A stretch of 64,000 nt of DNA from Nitrosococcus watsonii C-113. Its GTDB lineage: Bacteria > Pseudomonadota > Gammaproteobacteria > Nitrosococcales > Nitrosococcaceae. This document shows, in pieces, positions 16,391-26,500 of the stretch. The notes beneath the pieces are model-generated. The model was not told the origin of the DNA and made no database searches. It was given only the letters and a program-made list of their open reading frames with translations. Numbering within the stretch: the stretch's first letter is position 1; the number at the start of each line of letters is the position of its first letter. The position numbers were made by a program, and so were the translations under genes. Where the stretch lies: contig NC_014315.1 in NCBI RefSeq assembly GCF_000143085.1, positions 124,001 to 188,000 on the forward strand. The letters are read 5' to 3'.

Positions 16391-17677
16391 ATGAAAGTTT
16401 GCTTTAAGATCTTGTGGTTGTGGATGTTGATGGTAGCAGCACAAAATGTTTCGGCGGTGCTCACCATTGAAATCACCGGTGGTACGGAAGCGGCGTTGCC
16501 TATCGCCATCGTTCCCTTCCAGAAGGAAGGAAAAGTTCCCCCCGAAGATGTGGCCGCCGTCATTGCCGCTGATTTGGCCCGCAGCGGGCGTTTTGCCCCC
16601 TTGCCAGAGGAAGATCTGATTGCCCGTCCTCACGCTGCTTCCGATATCCAATTCCAGGATTGGCGGCGACTGGGTTCGGAGGGTTTGGTGATCGGGAAGG
16701 TAAGTGCTTTAGGAGCGGACCGTTATGAAGTCAGCTTTCAATTGTTTGATATCTACAAGGCGGAGCAATTAGTAGGACGCCGCTACCAAGTTCCGGCGGC
16801 GGGGCTGCGCCATCTGGCCCATCAAATAGCTGATCTTATCTACGAGACCTTGACCGGTGAAAAAGGCTTTTTTACCACCCATATTGCCTTTGTCACCGTT
16901 TCCAGGGCTGCCCATGGGGCTAAACAATATGCCCTACAGGTGGCCGATGTGGATGGCCATAATCCCCATACTATTTTGCGCTCGAAGGAACCTATTTTAT
17001 CACCGGCCTGGTCTCCTGATGGAACCCAGATCGCCTATGTATCCTTTGAACGTCGGCGCTCGGAAGTTTTCGTTCAGGAATTGCGCACGGGTCAGCGGCA
17101 ATCCGTGGCTTCTTTTCCTGGGATTAACAGCGCCCCCGCTTGGTCTCCGGATGGGCGCAAGCTTGCTCTGGTCCTCTCCAAGGAAGGTAATCCGGAAATT
17201 TATATTCGTGATTTGGCGACCGACAGGCTCACCCGTCTTACCCATAATACTGCCATTGATACCGAGCCCGTTTGGGCGCCTGATGGAAAGAGTATTGTTT
17301 TCACCTCAGATCGGGGAGGGCAGCCTCAGCTTTATCAGGTTCCAGTTTCAGGCGGACAGGCGCAACGCCTAACCTTCGAGGGAGCCTATAATGCCTCGGC
17401 TTCGTTTGCGCCGAATGGCCGCCGCTTGGCCTTGATTCATGGGGATAAGGGACAATTCCATATTGCCGTATTGAATTTGCAAAGTAAGGAATTACAAGTT
17501 CTGACCCAGACTCGAATGGATGAATCACCAAGCTTTGCGCCCAATGGACGGATGATTCTTTACGCCACTTCGGGTCCTCAGGGAGGCGTATTAGCCGCCG
17601 TCTCCACCGATGGCCGAGTTCGCCAGCGTTTAGCGCAGCAAGGCGATGAAGTCCGGGAACCCGCTTGGTCCCCTTGA
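16391..17677 (+). CDS. tolB: Tol-Pal periplasmic protein TolB
   Basis: 428 aa with a signal peptide (cleavage probably after QNVSA, about residue 21). An N-terminal domain (TEAALPIAIVPF, DLARSGRFAPL) is followed by a six-bladed beta-propeller whose blades repeat the pattern PAWSPDGxxIAYVS (SPAWSPDGTQIAYVS, APAWSPDGRKLALVL, EPVWAPDGKSIVFTSDRGG). It binds Pal and outer-membrane proteins. Located 17 nt after tolA. Confidence 0.97.
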   Translation: MKVCFKILWLWMLMVAAQNVSAVLTIEITGGTEAALPIAIVPFQKEGKVPPEDVAAVIAADLARSGRFAPLPEEDLIARPHAASDIQFQDWRRLGSEGLVIGKVSALGADRYEVSFQLFDIYKAEQLVGRRYQVPAAGLRHLAHQIADLIYETLTGEKGFFTTHIAFVTVSRAAHGAKQYALQVADVDGHNPHTILRSKEPILSPAWSPDGTQIAYVSFERRRSEVFVQELRTGQRQSVASFPGINSAPAWSPDGRKLALVLSKEGNPEIYIRDLATDRLTRLTHNTAIDTEPVWAPDGKSIVFTSDRGGQPQLYQVPVSGGQAQRLTFEGAYNASASFAPNGRRLALIHGDKGQFHIAVLNLQSKELQVLTQTRMDESPSFAPNGRMILYATSGPQGGVLAAVSTDGRVRQRLAQQGDEVREPAWSP

Positions 17678-17709
17678 ACTAAAATAGAACCTTTTAAGGA
17701 GCTCTAGCG

Positions 17710-18273
17710 ATGCGTCTAGTCATTCCCTTTTTTCTGCTAGCGGGGATTTACGGGTTAGTGGGTTGTGCGGGTGGAACCGCCGCTACTCAAGGTGGGTCTC
17801 CAGGTGTTGTCGTGGAGGAACGAGGCGAGTCCCCCTATCCTGAAGGTGAAGCCTTGGAAGAGGAAAGCGCCACCACCTGGGGAATCGGCGAAGGAGCCGC
17901 CTATGAAGGCGATCCCTTGGCCGATCCTGCCAGCCCTCTGGCCAGCCGGGTAGTTTATTTTGAATTTGATAGCAGCGAGATCCAGCAAGATGATCGGCCC
18001 ATTGTGGAAGCTCACGGCGGTTATCTGGCAAAACACCCTGATATCAAGATAATTCTGGAAGGCCATACTGATGAACGGGGTTCCCGAGAGTATAATTTGG
18101 CTTTAGGCGAACGGCGGGCCAATGCGGTGCGCAGCTTAATTCTTTTGATGGGAGCCTCGGAAGAGCAAGTTGAAGTGGTGAGTTATGGTGAGGAGAGGCC
18201 AGCAGTGGATGGCCAAGATGAAGGTGCCTGGCAGCTCAATCGCCGGGTCGAAATCCTTTACCCGGGAGAATAA
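17710..18273 (+). CDS. pal: Peptidoglycan-associated lipoprotein Pal
   Basis: 187 aa outer-membrane lipoprotein. The signal peptide ends in a lipobox LVGC with the lipidated Cys at residue 19. An acidic Gly/Glu-rich linker follows, then an OmpA-like peptidoglycan-binding domain from about 80: VVYFEFDSSEI, ILEGHTDERGSREYNLALGERRANAV, VEVVSYGEERP. The gene follows tolB with a 32-nt gap that contains AAGGAGCT, and overlaps cpoB by one base. Confidence 0.97.
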   Translation: MRLVIPFFLLAGIYGLVGCAGGTAATQGGSPGVVVEERGESPYPEGEALEEESATTWGIGEGAAYEGDPLADPASPLASRVVYFEFDSSEIQQDDRPIVEAHGGYLAKHPDIKIILEGHTDERGSREYNLALGERRANAVRSLILLMGASEEQVEVVSYGEERPAVDGQDEGAWQLNRRVEILYPGE

Positions 18274-19043
18274 TGATGGCGTCGTGCCGAGGCCGTTGGT
18301 TATTGGCGGGGGTGCTGTGGTTCCCCCCGCTATCGGTGGTATCTGGGGCTGAAGGAGTTGAGGTGATTGACCCAGGCTCGTTGGAGCAGCGCCTGCAGCG
18401 GATAGAGCGTATCGTCGAAGGGCAGGGATTGTCTGAGTTATTATCGCAGATGACGCAGTTGGAAGCTAACGTACGGCGACTCCAGGGAGAGAGCGAGGAA
18501 CTGCGGCATGAGATGGATAATCTCAAGCGACAGCAGCGGGAATTATACGTGGATTTGGACCAACGGTTACAAAAATTAAACACTTCCCGGGAAAGTTTAT
18601 CCCCCGTCGTGCCCGCGGAGACGGCGGATGAAGTTGCAGAGGAAGTGCTTGTTGATTCTGGGGAGCAAGCTTACCAGGTTGCCTTGGGATTGCTTAAGGA
18701 AGGGCACTATGAAGAGGCAATTGCCGCATTCGATCAGTTTCTACAGCAGTACCCCGATAGTCGTTACCGGCCCAATGCTCAATACTGGCTGGGAGAAGCC
18801 CGGTACATGCTGGGTGACTTTAATGATGCTGTCGGCACTTTTCAGGCCCTGGTGGAACAATATCCGGAGAGCGCCAAGGTTCCCGATGCGATGCTCAAGC
18901 AAGGATTGGCTTATTATGAGTTAGCGCAATGGGAGCAAGCAAAAGCTCAATTCCAGGCGGTCATGACTCGTTATCCTGCTTCTACCGCAAGCCGCTTAGC
19001 CGAAGAGCGTCTCGAAAAAATGAAGCGGGAAGATCATCCTTGA
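18273..19043 (+). CDS. cpoB: Cell division coordinator CpoB (YbgF)
   Basis: 256 aa periplasmic protein that links Tol-Pal with peptidoglycan synthesis. Signal peptide about 1-24, a coiled-coil trimerisation region at about 30-105 (LEQRLQRIERIVEG, LEANVRRLQGESEELRHEMDNL), then three TPR units (YQVALGLLKEGHYEEAIAAFDQFLQQYPDS, NAQYWLGEARYMLGDFNDAVGTFQALVEQYPES). Last gene of the ruv-tol block; a stem-loop follows. Confidence 0.95.
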   Translation: MMASCRGRWLLAGVLWFPPLSVVSGAEGVEVIDPGSLEQRLQRIERIVEGQGLSELLSQMTQLEANVRRLQGESEELRHEMDNLKRQQRELYVDLDQRLQKLNTSRESLSPVVPAETADEVAEEVLVDSGEQAYQVALGLLKEGHYEEAIAAFDQFLQQYPDSRYRPNAQYWLGEARYMLGDFNDAVGTFQALVEQYPESAKVPDAMLKQGLAYYELAQWEQAKAQFQAVMTRYPASTASRLAEERLEKMKREDHP

Positions 19044-19061
19044 CTGAATTCAGTATGATGG

Positions 19062-19085
19062 GAGCCTGTCCTCTGGAGGGGGCTC
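19062..19085 (+). terminator. Stem-loop after cpoB
   Basis: GAGCC at 19062-19066 can pair with GGCTC at 19081-19085, with further CCTC/GAGG pairing inside. It sits 19 nt after the cpoB stop. There is no clean T run, so termination here is uncertain. Confidence 0.35.
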
Positions 19086-19407
19086 TATGGTAGCTGAAGT
19101 GGAAAGTCGGCCCAAAGGAATGTGACGCTAAAAAAGGTTACCGGCACACAAGATTGAGCTAAGAGCTAGGGTGATGCCGGGCTGAATATTTAGACAAACC
19201 GTGTCTCTTTGGATGTCATTGCTATAACAAGCTGCTGAAGTACTTCTCTAGATTTGAAAATAGTGGAGTAAGCCAGCGGACGTATTTGCTTGCGTGAGCG
19301 ATCTCCGCAGGCAGGAACGTAGAACATGCGTAAGGGTCGTATAAGACCGCTCCGGCGACAATGAGGTTGGCGGCGCAAGTAAGACTAGATTTTTATGAAC
19401 GGTTATC
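19086..19407. other. Intergenic region before queE
   Basis: About 320 bp with no supported gene. A 62-codon minus-strand frame (19190-19378) has no recognisable family. A promoter for queE-queC is expected but none stands out. Confidence 0.4.
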
Positions 19408-20049
19408 ATGAAACGTCTGCGTATTACCGAAATTTTTTACTCTCTGCAGGGAGAAGCCCGTAGCGTTGGGTGGCCCACGGCATTCGTGCGATTAACCGGT
19501 TGCCCCCTCCGTTGTCATTACTGCGACACTGAATATGCCTTCCAAGGAGGAAACTGGATGGCGTTGGACCGAATTCTCGACGTCGTTGCAGAATTTGGGG
19601 TTCGTCACGTCACCGTGACTGGCGGCGAGCCTCTAGTCCAATCGGCCTGCCTAGAACTTCTAACCCGGCTCTGCGACGCCGGGTATGAGGTTTCTTTGGA
19701 AACGAGTGGAGCCTTGGATATCTCGGCTATTGATTGCCGTGTGGTCAAGGTCATGGATTGGAAAACGCCCGGTTCAGGGGAAGAAGCCCGTAATCTTTAT
19801 ACTAATCTTGCGCATCTCTCTTCCCAGGATCAGGTAAAGTTGGTACTTTGCAACCGCCATGATTATGATTGGGCCAAGGCAGTCCTTGATCGTCATCGTT
19901 TGACTGAGTATTGTGATGTTTTGTTTTCCCCCAGCCACGAGCAATTGAGTCCTACTGATCTGGCTGACTGGATACTGGCAGATCGCTTGCCCGTGAGGAT
20001 GCAGATTCAGCTGCATAAATACCTTTGGGGGGAGGAACCTGGACGATGA
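19408..20049 (+). CDS. queE: 7-carboxy-7-deazaguanine synthase QueE
   Basis: Radical SAM enzyme of queuosine precursor synthesis that makes 7-carboxy-7-deazaguanine from carboxytetrahydropterin. 213 aa. Iron-sulfur cluster motif [14 protein letters not shown] at about 32-45 (CX3CX2C), the SAM-binding [11 protein letters not shown], and the substrate-binding start [27 protein letters not shown]. Its stop overlaps the queC start (ATGA), so the two steps are coupled. Confidence 0.95.
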   Translation: MKRLRITEIFYSLQGEARSVGWPTAFVRLTGCPLRCHYCDTEYAFQGGNWMALDRILDVVAEFGVRHVTVTGGEPLVQSACLELLTRLCDAGYEVSLETSGALDISAIDCRVVKVMDWKTPGSGEEARNLYTNLAHLSSQDQVKLVLCNRHDYDWAKAVLDRHRLTEYCDVLFSPSHEQLSPTDLADWILADRLPVRMQIQLHKYLWGEEPGR

Positions 20050-20720
20050 CTGCTCCCAAAGCGGTAGTGTTAGTCTCTGGTGGCCTAGATTCAGCCACGG
20101 TGCTAGCCATCGCCCGGGAACAGGCGTTTATTTGCCACACCCTAAGTTTTAATTATGGCCAGCGGCATAGCGTTGAACTCCAGGCGGCTGCCGAGATTTC
20201 CCGTCAGATGGGAGCAGTAGAGCACAAGTGCATCACCATCGATTTGGGAGGATTCGGGGGATCGGCGCTGACGGACCCTAGCATGGCCGTACCGGAGGCA
20301 TCCACCGGAACCATACCCATTACCTACGTACCTGCGCGGAATACGGTTTTTTTATCGTTTGCCTTGGGCTGGGCCGAAGTATTGGGGGCCCAAGATATCT
20401 TCATCGGCGTCAATGCGGTGGATTATTCGGGTTATCCTGATTGCCGTCCGGCATTTATTAAGGCTTTTGAGCAGTTGGCTAAGCTTGCTACTTGCGCTGG
20501 CCTGGAGGGGCGGTCTTTTCGCATTCAAGCTCCGCTTCTTCCTCTATCCAAGGCGGATATTATCCGGGAAGGGATGCGCCTGGGAGTTAATTATTCTCGC
20601 ACGATTTCCTGTTATCAAGCGGATGAGAATGGGCGGGCCTGCGGGGTTTGTGATTCTTGTCGGCTCCGCAAGCAGGGCTTTTGGGATGCGGGTGTGCCTG
20701 ATCCTACCCATTATCATTAA
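20046..20720 (+). CDS. queC: 7-cyano-7-deazaguanine synthase QueC
   Basis: ATP-dependent enzyme that converts 7-carboxy-7-deazaguanine to preQ0. The ATG at 20046 is preferred (224 aa, [19 protein letters not shown]): it overlaps the queE stop and has GGGGGGAGG upstream, whereas the frame is open from a TTG at 20025. The PP-loop SGGLDSAT is at about 11-18. The zinc-binding cysteines are in [25 protein letters not shown] near the C-terminus. Confidence 0.95.
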   Translation: MTAPKAVVLVSGGLDSATVLAIAREQAFICHTLSFNYGQRHSVELQAAAEISRQMGAVEHKCITIDLGGFGGSALTDPSMAVPEASTGTIPITYVPARNTVFLSFALGWAEVLGAQDIFIGVNAVDYSGYPDCRPAFIKAFEQLAKLATCAGLEGRSFRIQAPLLPLSKADIIREGMRLGVNYSRTISCYQADENGRACGVCDSCRLRKQGFWDAGVPDPTHYH

Positions 20721-20724
20721 AGAT

Positions 20725-20754
20725 CTTTAAGATTTTCGCTAACTCAGGTAAAAT
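20725..20754 (+). promoter_or_regulatory. Possible tRNA-Lys promoter
   Basis: A TAAAAT box at 20749-20754 is followed by a GC-rich GCCTCC discriminator, as in stably expressed RNA promoters. The mature tRNA begins 22 nt later. The -35 region (TTTAAG-like, about 17 nt upstream) is a weak match. Confidence 0.35.
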
Positions 20755-20775
20755 TGCCTCCTTATCTTACTGCAG

Positions 20776-20851
20776 GGGCCGTTAGCTCAGTTGGTAGAGC
20801 ACCGGACTTTTAATCCGTGTGTCGGAGGTTCGAATCCTCCACGGCCCACCA
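20776..20851 (+). tRNA. tRNA-Lys (anticodon UUU)
   Basis: 76 nt including an encoded CCA end. Acceptor arms GGGCCGT and ACGGCCC pair fully. The D arm (GCTCAGTTGGTAGAGC) is canonical. The anticodon loop is CTTTTAA, giving anticodon TTT. The T arm GGAGGTTCGAATCCTCC is perfect. The first anticodon-stem pair (C-T) is imperfect. It stands alone, 55 nt after queC. Confidence 0.98.
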
Positions 20852-21193
20852 AATAAATCAGTACCCTTTCTTCCAATCCGCCTATTATTCTCCTATTTTT
20901 TATACTGAAGTACTCTATTTGCTCAAATATTAAAGATACCGGAAGCCTTCCCGCAATCCTTTTTTCTTAGCGCCCATCAACGACGGTAAGCTTATCCTAT
21001 CGTTGGACGATTAATAGGTAAGCGGGACATTAAAGAGTACCTCCCTTCGGGTATTATTCATCCCAAATATAAATTGCTTGAGGTTAAAGAAAGCCGGTTT
21101 TTGTAGCGGATGATAAGATTAATGATAGCTAAAAGATTGTATTAGCCCAAAACCGAGTTTCTTATTTAGGTTTTCATACGAATAGTCGAGAAG
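20852..21193. other. Intergenic region between tRNA-Lys and the efflux operon
   Basis: About 340 bp, fairly AT-rich, with short stop-riddled frames only. No integrase or direct repeat of the tRNA 3' end was seen. The promoter of the efflux operon should lie in the distal half; a metal-responsive operator was not recognised. Confidence 0.4.
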
Positions 21194-22441
21194 ATGCGAC
21201 CAGTAATCGTGATATCCAGCTACTTCCTTTCTTGTGGGGGGCTAATTTTGGCATTGGCCTATTCAACTGTAGCGGCGGCTGCCTACACACTGACATTAGA
21301 GGATGTGCTGGCGTTGGCGCAAGGCAATCCGACTATTCTCGCTGCCCAAGCCCAGCAGGATGCTGCTTCTGCGGCACTAAAGACAGCGCGCGCCTATCCT
21401 AATCCTGAAGCCCAATTAATGGCGGGACCTTCTACACCGCTCGCGCCAGAAACTCCTGGCGGCCTCAGCGCTTTTGCGCAGATTGCCCAGCCTATTGAAC
21501 TTCCCAGTGTTCGCTCATCCCGGGCGCGTGGTGCAATAGCTGGGCTTGAGACGGCGCAGGCGGCTGCGTTTAACGTAAGCCTTGCTATCATAGCCCAAGC
21601 GAAGCAGGCTTTTTATGAAATTCTGCGGCGGCAGAATGAGGCGGAGGTTGCTGTACAAAATCAGGCTTTGCTAGAGCAAATTCGGGATCGGGTAAAATTG
21701 CGGGTAGAGACGGGTGAAGCTCCTCGTTATGAATTTGTTAAGGCTGAAGCGGAAGTTCTGAGCGCTATTAAAAACCGTGAACGGGCACAATTACAGATTA
21801 ATAGCGCCAAATCCATGTTGCGGGCACTGATCGGGGCAAGCTTACCCATGGATTTTGAAGCCGAAGGCGAGTTGGCGGTGCCCAAGGACCTTCCCTCTGT
21901 TGAGGAGCTTCGTAGTCTGGTGCTTACGCGCCATCCTGCGATCGTTCAAATTCAGGGCCAGATGCGGCAAGCGCGAGCGGAGCTAAGGCTTGAACAAAAT
22001 CTTAGATATCCCCAACCTACCTTCATGGCAAGCTTTCAGCGGGCTCCGGATCTGGATCAGTGGCTTTTCGGATTCGCTATTCCACTGCCCCTATGGAACC
22101 AGCGTCAGGGACCCATCGCGGCAGCCGCCGCCGAGCTCAAACAGAGCGAGGCCGCTGCGGAGCAGCAGCGCTTGGTTTTATTGCGGGAGGTTGAAGTCGC
22201 GCACACCCGTTACCGGATTGCAGCCCGGCAGGAGGAAGCTTTTGAGACGGGTTTGCTTAAGGAAGCGAAGTATGCCCTCAAGGTTGCTGAAACTGCTTAC
22301 CGCCAAGGAGCGCGGGGTATCCTGGATTACCTGGATGCCCAGCGTATTTACCAAACCGTTCGCCAAGACTATATTAATGCCCGCTTTGATAAGCAGATGG
22401 CTTATATCGAGATTGAACGCCTACTTGCCAGTGACTTATGA
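21194..22441 (+). CDS. czcC: CzcC/TolC-type outer membrane efflux factor
   Basis: 415 aa outer-membrane channel of a tripartite metal efflux pump. Signal peptide at about 1-29. Two internally similar TolC-type repeats: the first from about 32 (LTLEDVLALAQGNPTILAAQAQQDAA), the second from about 233 (LRSLVLTRHPAIVQIQGQMRQARAELRLEQNLRYPQPTF). Typical late segment YRQGARGILDYLDAQRIYQTVRQDYINA. The stop overlaps the adaptor start by 4 nt, so C, B and A are translated together. Confidence 0.9.
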   Translation: MRPVIVISSYFLSCGGLILALAYSTVAAAAYTLTLEDVLALAQGNPTILAAQAQQDAASAALKTARAYPNPEAQLMAGPSTPLAPETPGGLSAFAQIAQPIELPSVRSSRARGAIAGLETAQAAAFNVSLAIIAQAKQAFYEILRRQNEAEVAVQNQALLEQIRDRVKLRVETGEAPRYEFVKAEAEVLSAIKNRERAQLQINSAKSMLRALIGASLPMDFEAEGELAVPKDLPSVEELRSLVLTRHPAIVQIQGQMRQARAELRLEQNLRYPQPTFMASFQRAPDLDQWLFGFAIPLPLWNQRQGPIAAAAAELKQSEAAAEQQRLVLLREVEVAHTRYRIAARQEEAFETGLLKEAKYALKVAETAYRQGARGILDYLDAQRIYQTVRQDYINARFDKQMAYIEIERLLASDL

Positions 22442-23586
22442 ACTTTAATGCAATGCACGTGTTTGTCCTTGCCCTCGTCTTCAGTCTCGTGCTGTTTCCT
22501 TCTTGTTTGGTTGCTGAAGGACAGGAGGGCCCTTCTCCTGATAGCGCTAACACTATCGAGGTCTCTGATATACTGGCCCAACAGATTAAGGTTAGGCCGG
22601 TGGGACACGGACGCGTGCGTGATACGCTGCGTTTGCCTGGTCGGGTCCAGCTTGATGAACAGCGCCTAGCGCGTATTGGTGCTTCCGTTACCGGTCGGAT
22701 CACCGCCCTGTACGCTATTTTGGGCCAGGAAGTGCAGCGGGGCGATATCCTTGCCGAGCTTAACAGCACCGAACTTGGAGCGGCGCAGGCCGCCTACCTT
22801 AAAGCTGCCTCCCAAGTCAGTTTGCGTAAATTAGCGGTTAGCCGCGCCCAGCGCCTGTTGGCTGGGGATGTTATTGGTTCCGCCGAACTCCAGGAGCGGG
22901 AAGGTGAGCTCGTCGCAGCCCAGGTGGAAATGCAGGCAGGAGCTGATCAGCTCCGAGTGCTAGGAATGACCGATGGCGATATCAAACAGCTTACCCGTAA
23001 TCGGCAAATTGATTCTCACTCGCATATTACCGCGACCCTAAACGGGGTTGTGATTGGGCGGCGTATCAGTCTTGGACAAGTCGTGCAACCTTCGGATACG
23101 CTTTATACGATTGCCGATCTTTCTCATGTATGGTTAGTGGCCGAAATCCCGGAAAACCAAGCTTACTTGGTGCGGGAGGGTCAGGAAGCAGAAGTGGAGA
23201 TCCCGGCTCTACCTGGCCCCTCCGCCAGGGGTCAGCTTATTTATGTTGCTGATGTGGTAGACCCGAATACGCGCACGGTTACGGTGCGAATGGATGTTCC
23301 TAATCCCCAACGACAAATTAGACCCAATATGCTGGCCTCGATAGTGATTCATACTCGGGCCACGCCTGAACTCGTGGTTCCAGCTCAAGCCATCGTGCGC
23401 CAAGGTAGGGAGGATTTCGTGTTCGTGCAGAATGATCCCCGGCACTTCACGCTCCGTCCCGTTAAGTTAGGCCCTAATGGAGGCGAATTTCGGGGGGTAG
23501 TAAGTGGATTAACCGTCGGTGAACCTATTGTAGTGGAAGGGGCTTTTCACTTAAATAACGAGCGCTTGCGCCGCAATTTGGATTAG
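22438..23586 (+). CDS. czcB: CzcB-type periplasmic adaptor of metal efflux pump
   Basis: 382 aa membrane-fusion protein linking the RND pump to the outer-membrane channel. N-terminal signal peptide (about 1-27). Lipoyl/barrel-sandwich halves around LPGRVQLDEQRLARIGASVTGRITAL and ATLNGVVIGRRISLGQVVQ, an alpha-hairpin between (YLKAASQVSLRKLAVSRAQRLL, ELQEREGELVAAQVEM), and a beta-barrel (VWLVAEIPENQAYLVREGQEAEV). No His-rich N-terminal metal-binding stretch of the classic CzcB type is seen. Sits between the channel and the pump genes. Confidence 0.9.
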   Translation: MNFNAMHVFVLALVFSLVLFPSCLVAEGQEGPSPDSANTIEVSDILAQQIKVRPVGHGRVRDTLRLPGRVQLDEQRLARIGASVTGRITALYAILGQEVQRGDILAELNSTELGAAQAAYLKAASQVSLRKLAVSRAQRLLAGDVIGSAELQEREGELVAAQVEMQAGADQLRVLGMTDGDIKQLTRNRQIDSHSHITATLNGVVIGRRISLGQVVQPSDTLYTIADLSHVWLVAEIPENQAYLVREGQEAEVEIPALPGPSARGQLIYVADVVDPNTRTVTVRMDVPNPQRQIRPNMLASIVIHTRATPELVVPAQAIVRQGREDFVFVQNDPRHFTLRPVKLGPNGGEFRGVVSGLTVGEPIVVEGAFHLNNERLRRNLD

Positions 23587-23591
23587 TCACT

Positions 23592-26500
23592 ATGGTGAAA
23601 TCTCTGATTTATGGCGCCCTTGAGCAACGAGTCGTTATCGCAGTGATAGCTCTCATGCTTTTAGGTTTTGGTTTACGGGCGCCTAGCCAGCTTTCCATGG
23701 ACGCCTTTCCGGATGTAACCAATGTCCAAGTCCAGGTGGCTACCGAAGCTTTAGGCCGGTCCCCCGAGGAAATGGAACGGTTTGTCACCGTGCCGGTTGA
23801 GATTGCGATGACGGGGCTTCCAGGCCTTACTGAAATGCGCTCCCTGAATAAAAGCGGGCTCTCGATTATTACCCTGGTTTTTACCGATGAGACGGATGTC
23901 TATTTCGCCCGGCAACTGGTGATGGAGCGTCTCATTGGGGTGCAAGATCGCTTGCCGCCTGGTGTTAGCCCGGTACTTGGTCCGGTGTCAACCGGGCTTG
24001 GCGAAGTCTATCAATATACGCTCGAGCGGCCGGACGATGGTGAACGCGCTCTCACGCCTGCTGAGTTGATAGAACGGCGCACTATCCAGGACTGGGTGGT
24101 GCGGCCCCTGCTGCGCAGCATCCCTGGGGTGGCCGAGATTAATTCTCAGGGAGGGTATGTCAAGCAGTATCATGTTTTGGTCGATCCTAACCGGCTGCAC
24201 CATTATCAGATCAGCCTTAAAGAGATTGAAGAAGCCCTAATCCGCAATAATGCCAATAGTGGCGGTGGTGTTCTGCCTCACTATGCAGAACAGTACCTAA
24301 TCCGGGGTCTCGGCTTGATTGCTAACATCGAGGATATTGGCAATATCATCCTCAAGGAGTTTGGGGGCACGCCTATTTATATCCGGGATGTGGCAAGCAT
24401 TCGTATTGGGCACGAGGTTCGGCAGGGAGCCATTATCAAAAATGGCGTGAGCGAGCAGGTATCAGGGATCGTATTGATGATTCGCGGCGGTAACGCCATG
24501 GAGGTAGTTGGGCGAGTCAAGCAAAAAGTAGCGGAGATCAACGAGCAAGGGCTGCTTCCTGGCGGGCTAAAAATTGTTCCTTATTATGACCGGACCGATT
24601 TGGTGGGGGCAGCGCTGAATACAGTCACCAAGACCTTGCTCGAAGGCGTGGTGCTGGTCATCGTGATACTGTTTGTGTTCCTTGGCGATATTCGCAGCAG
24701 TCTTATCGTCGTTTGCACCCTTGTGCTTACGCCGCTGCTTACCTTTATAGTGATGAACCATTATGGGATCTCGGCTAACCTCATGTCTCTAGGAGGGCTT
24801 GCCATTGCAATTGGATTGATTGTGGATGGTTCCGTGGTGGTGGTGGAAAATACCTTCCGCCATTTAAGCGAGCGTAACAATGCTGGCGAAAGCAAGGCTC
24901 GAATCGTCCTGGAAGCAACGGTTGAAGTGGGCAAGCCGGTTATTTTCGGGGTAGGCATCATTATCGTGGTGTTCTTACCCCTGTTTACCCTGGAGGGGAT
25001 GGAAGGAAAAATTTTCGCGCCCCTGGCCCTAACCATTTCCATTGCCCTTTCTATTTCCTTGCTTCTATCCTTGATTCTCTCGCCGGTGCTCTGTTCCTAT
25101 GGACTTAAGGGGGGAAGCGAGGAAGATACACGCCTAATCGCCTGGTTGAAAAGGGTGTATTTAAAGCTTCTTACTTGGGCGCTTAATTGGCGCATTACCG
25201 TTGTTTTGAGTAGCGTGCTTCTGCTCGGCTTAGCGCTAAGTTTATTTCCGTATTTAGGTAAATCCTTCATTCCGGTTATGAAGGAAGGCGCACTCACACC
25301 GCAGATTAACCGGGTAGCAGGGATGTCTCTCAGCGAAGCAATTCGCATGGAGATGTATGCAACCAGCCTTATTCGCGAAGTTCCCGGCGTAAAAATGGTG
25401 GTTTCCAAGCTTGGGCGCGGTGAGAGTCCTGCTGATCCGGTGGGGCCGAACGAGTCAGATCCCATTGTGACTCTTAAGCCGCGGGCAGAATGGCCCGAGG
25501 GATGGACCCAGGACGATATCGATGCGGCGATCCGTGATAAGCTTAAGGCTTTGCCGGGCGTGCAAATCGTTCTCAGCCAGCCTATTGCCGAACGGGTTGA
25601 CGAAATGGTCTCTGGAGTCAAGTCGCAGTTGGCGATTAAACTTTTTGGCGATGATTTATCCGCCTTAAAACGCACCGCGGATGATATTGCCCGCCTGCTA
25701 AGGACGGTTGAGGGAACCCGCGACTTGCGGGTGGAACGGGTGAGCGGCCAACAATACCTTTTAGTCGATGTCAACCGCCATGCTATTGCCCGCCACGGGA
25801 TCAATGTGGCCGATGTGCATAGTGTAATTGAAACCGCTATTCGAGGAAAAGTGGCGACTCATATCTATGAAGGCGAGCGGCGTTTTGCGGCGCTGGTACG
25901 GTTTCCTGAAAGCAACCGTAATTCGCCCGAAGCTATCAGCAGGATTCTGCTCACTTCGGCCAGTGGCGCTCGGGTTCCGATTGAGGATCTAGCGGATGTT
26001 CGGCTAGAGGAAGGGCCCGCCCGGATTAGTCGTGAGAGCGCTAAGCGCCGTATTGTTGTCGGTGCCAACCTTGTCGATCGGGATATGGGAGGGTACGTGG
26101 ACGAAGTTCAGCAAAAGATTGCCGAGCAGATTAAGTTACCCGAGGGGTATTTCCTTGTATGGGGCGGTCAATTTGAGAATATGGAACGGGCAATGGCGCG
26201 TTTGACGATCATTGTGCCATTAACCATCGCGATTATTTTCTTTCTTTTGTTTGTACTATTTAACACCGTTCGGTTAGCTGCTTTAATCATCTTGGTTTTG
26301 CCATTTGCCTCCATTGGCGGCATTATTGCTCTTTTTCTTACGGGAGAATATTTATCTGTTCCCGCCTCGGTAGGATTTATTGCCCTTTGGGGCATCGCTG
26401 TTCTTAATGGAGTGGTGCTGGTTTCTTACATCCGTAGCCTGCGGGAGGGGGGATTAGAGCAATGGGAAGCGATAGTGCAGGGGTGTGCCCAGCGTTTCCG

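Noticed and set aside
20776-21193. tRNA-Lys as an integration site for a genomic island
   Set aside because: No duplicate of the tRNA 3' end and no integrase lies downstream; the following genes are an ordinary metal efflux operon.
25097-25804. 235-codon minus-strand frame inside czcA
   Set aside because: It lies wholly within the conserved pump gene, its product is Ser/Arg-rich and unlike known proteins, and the pump frame is clearly the real one.
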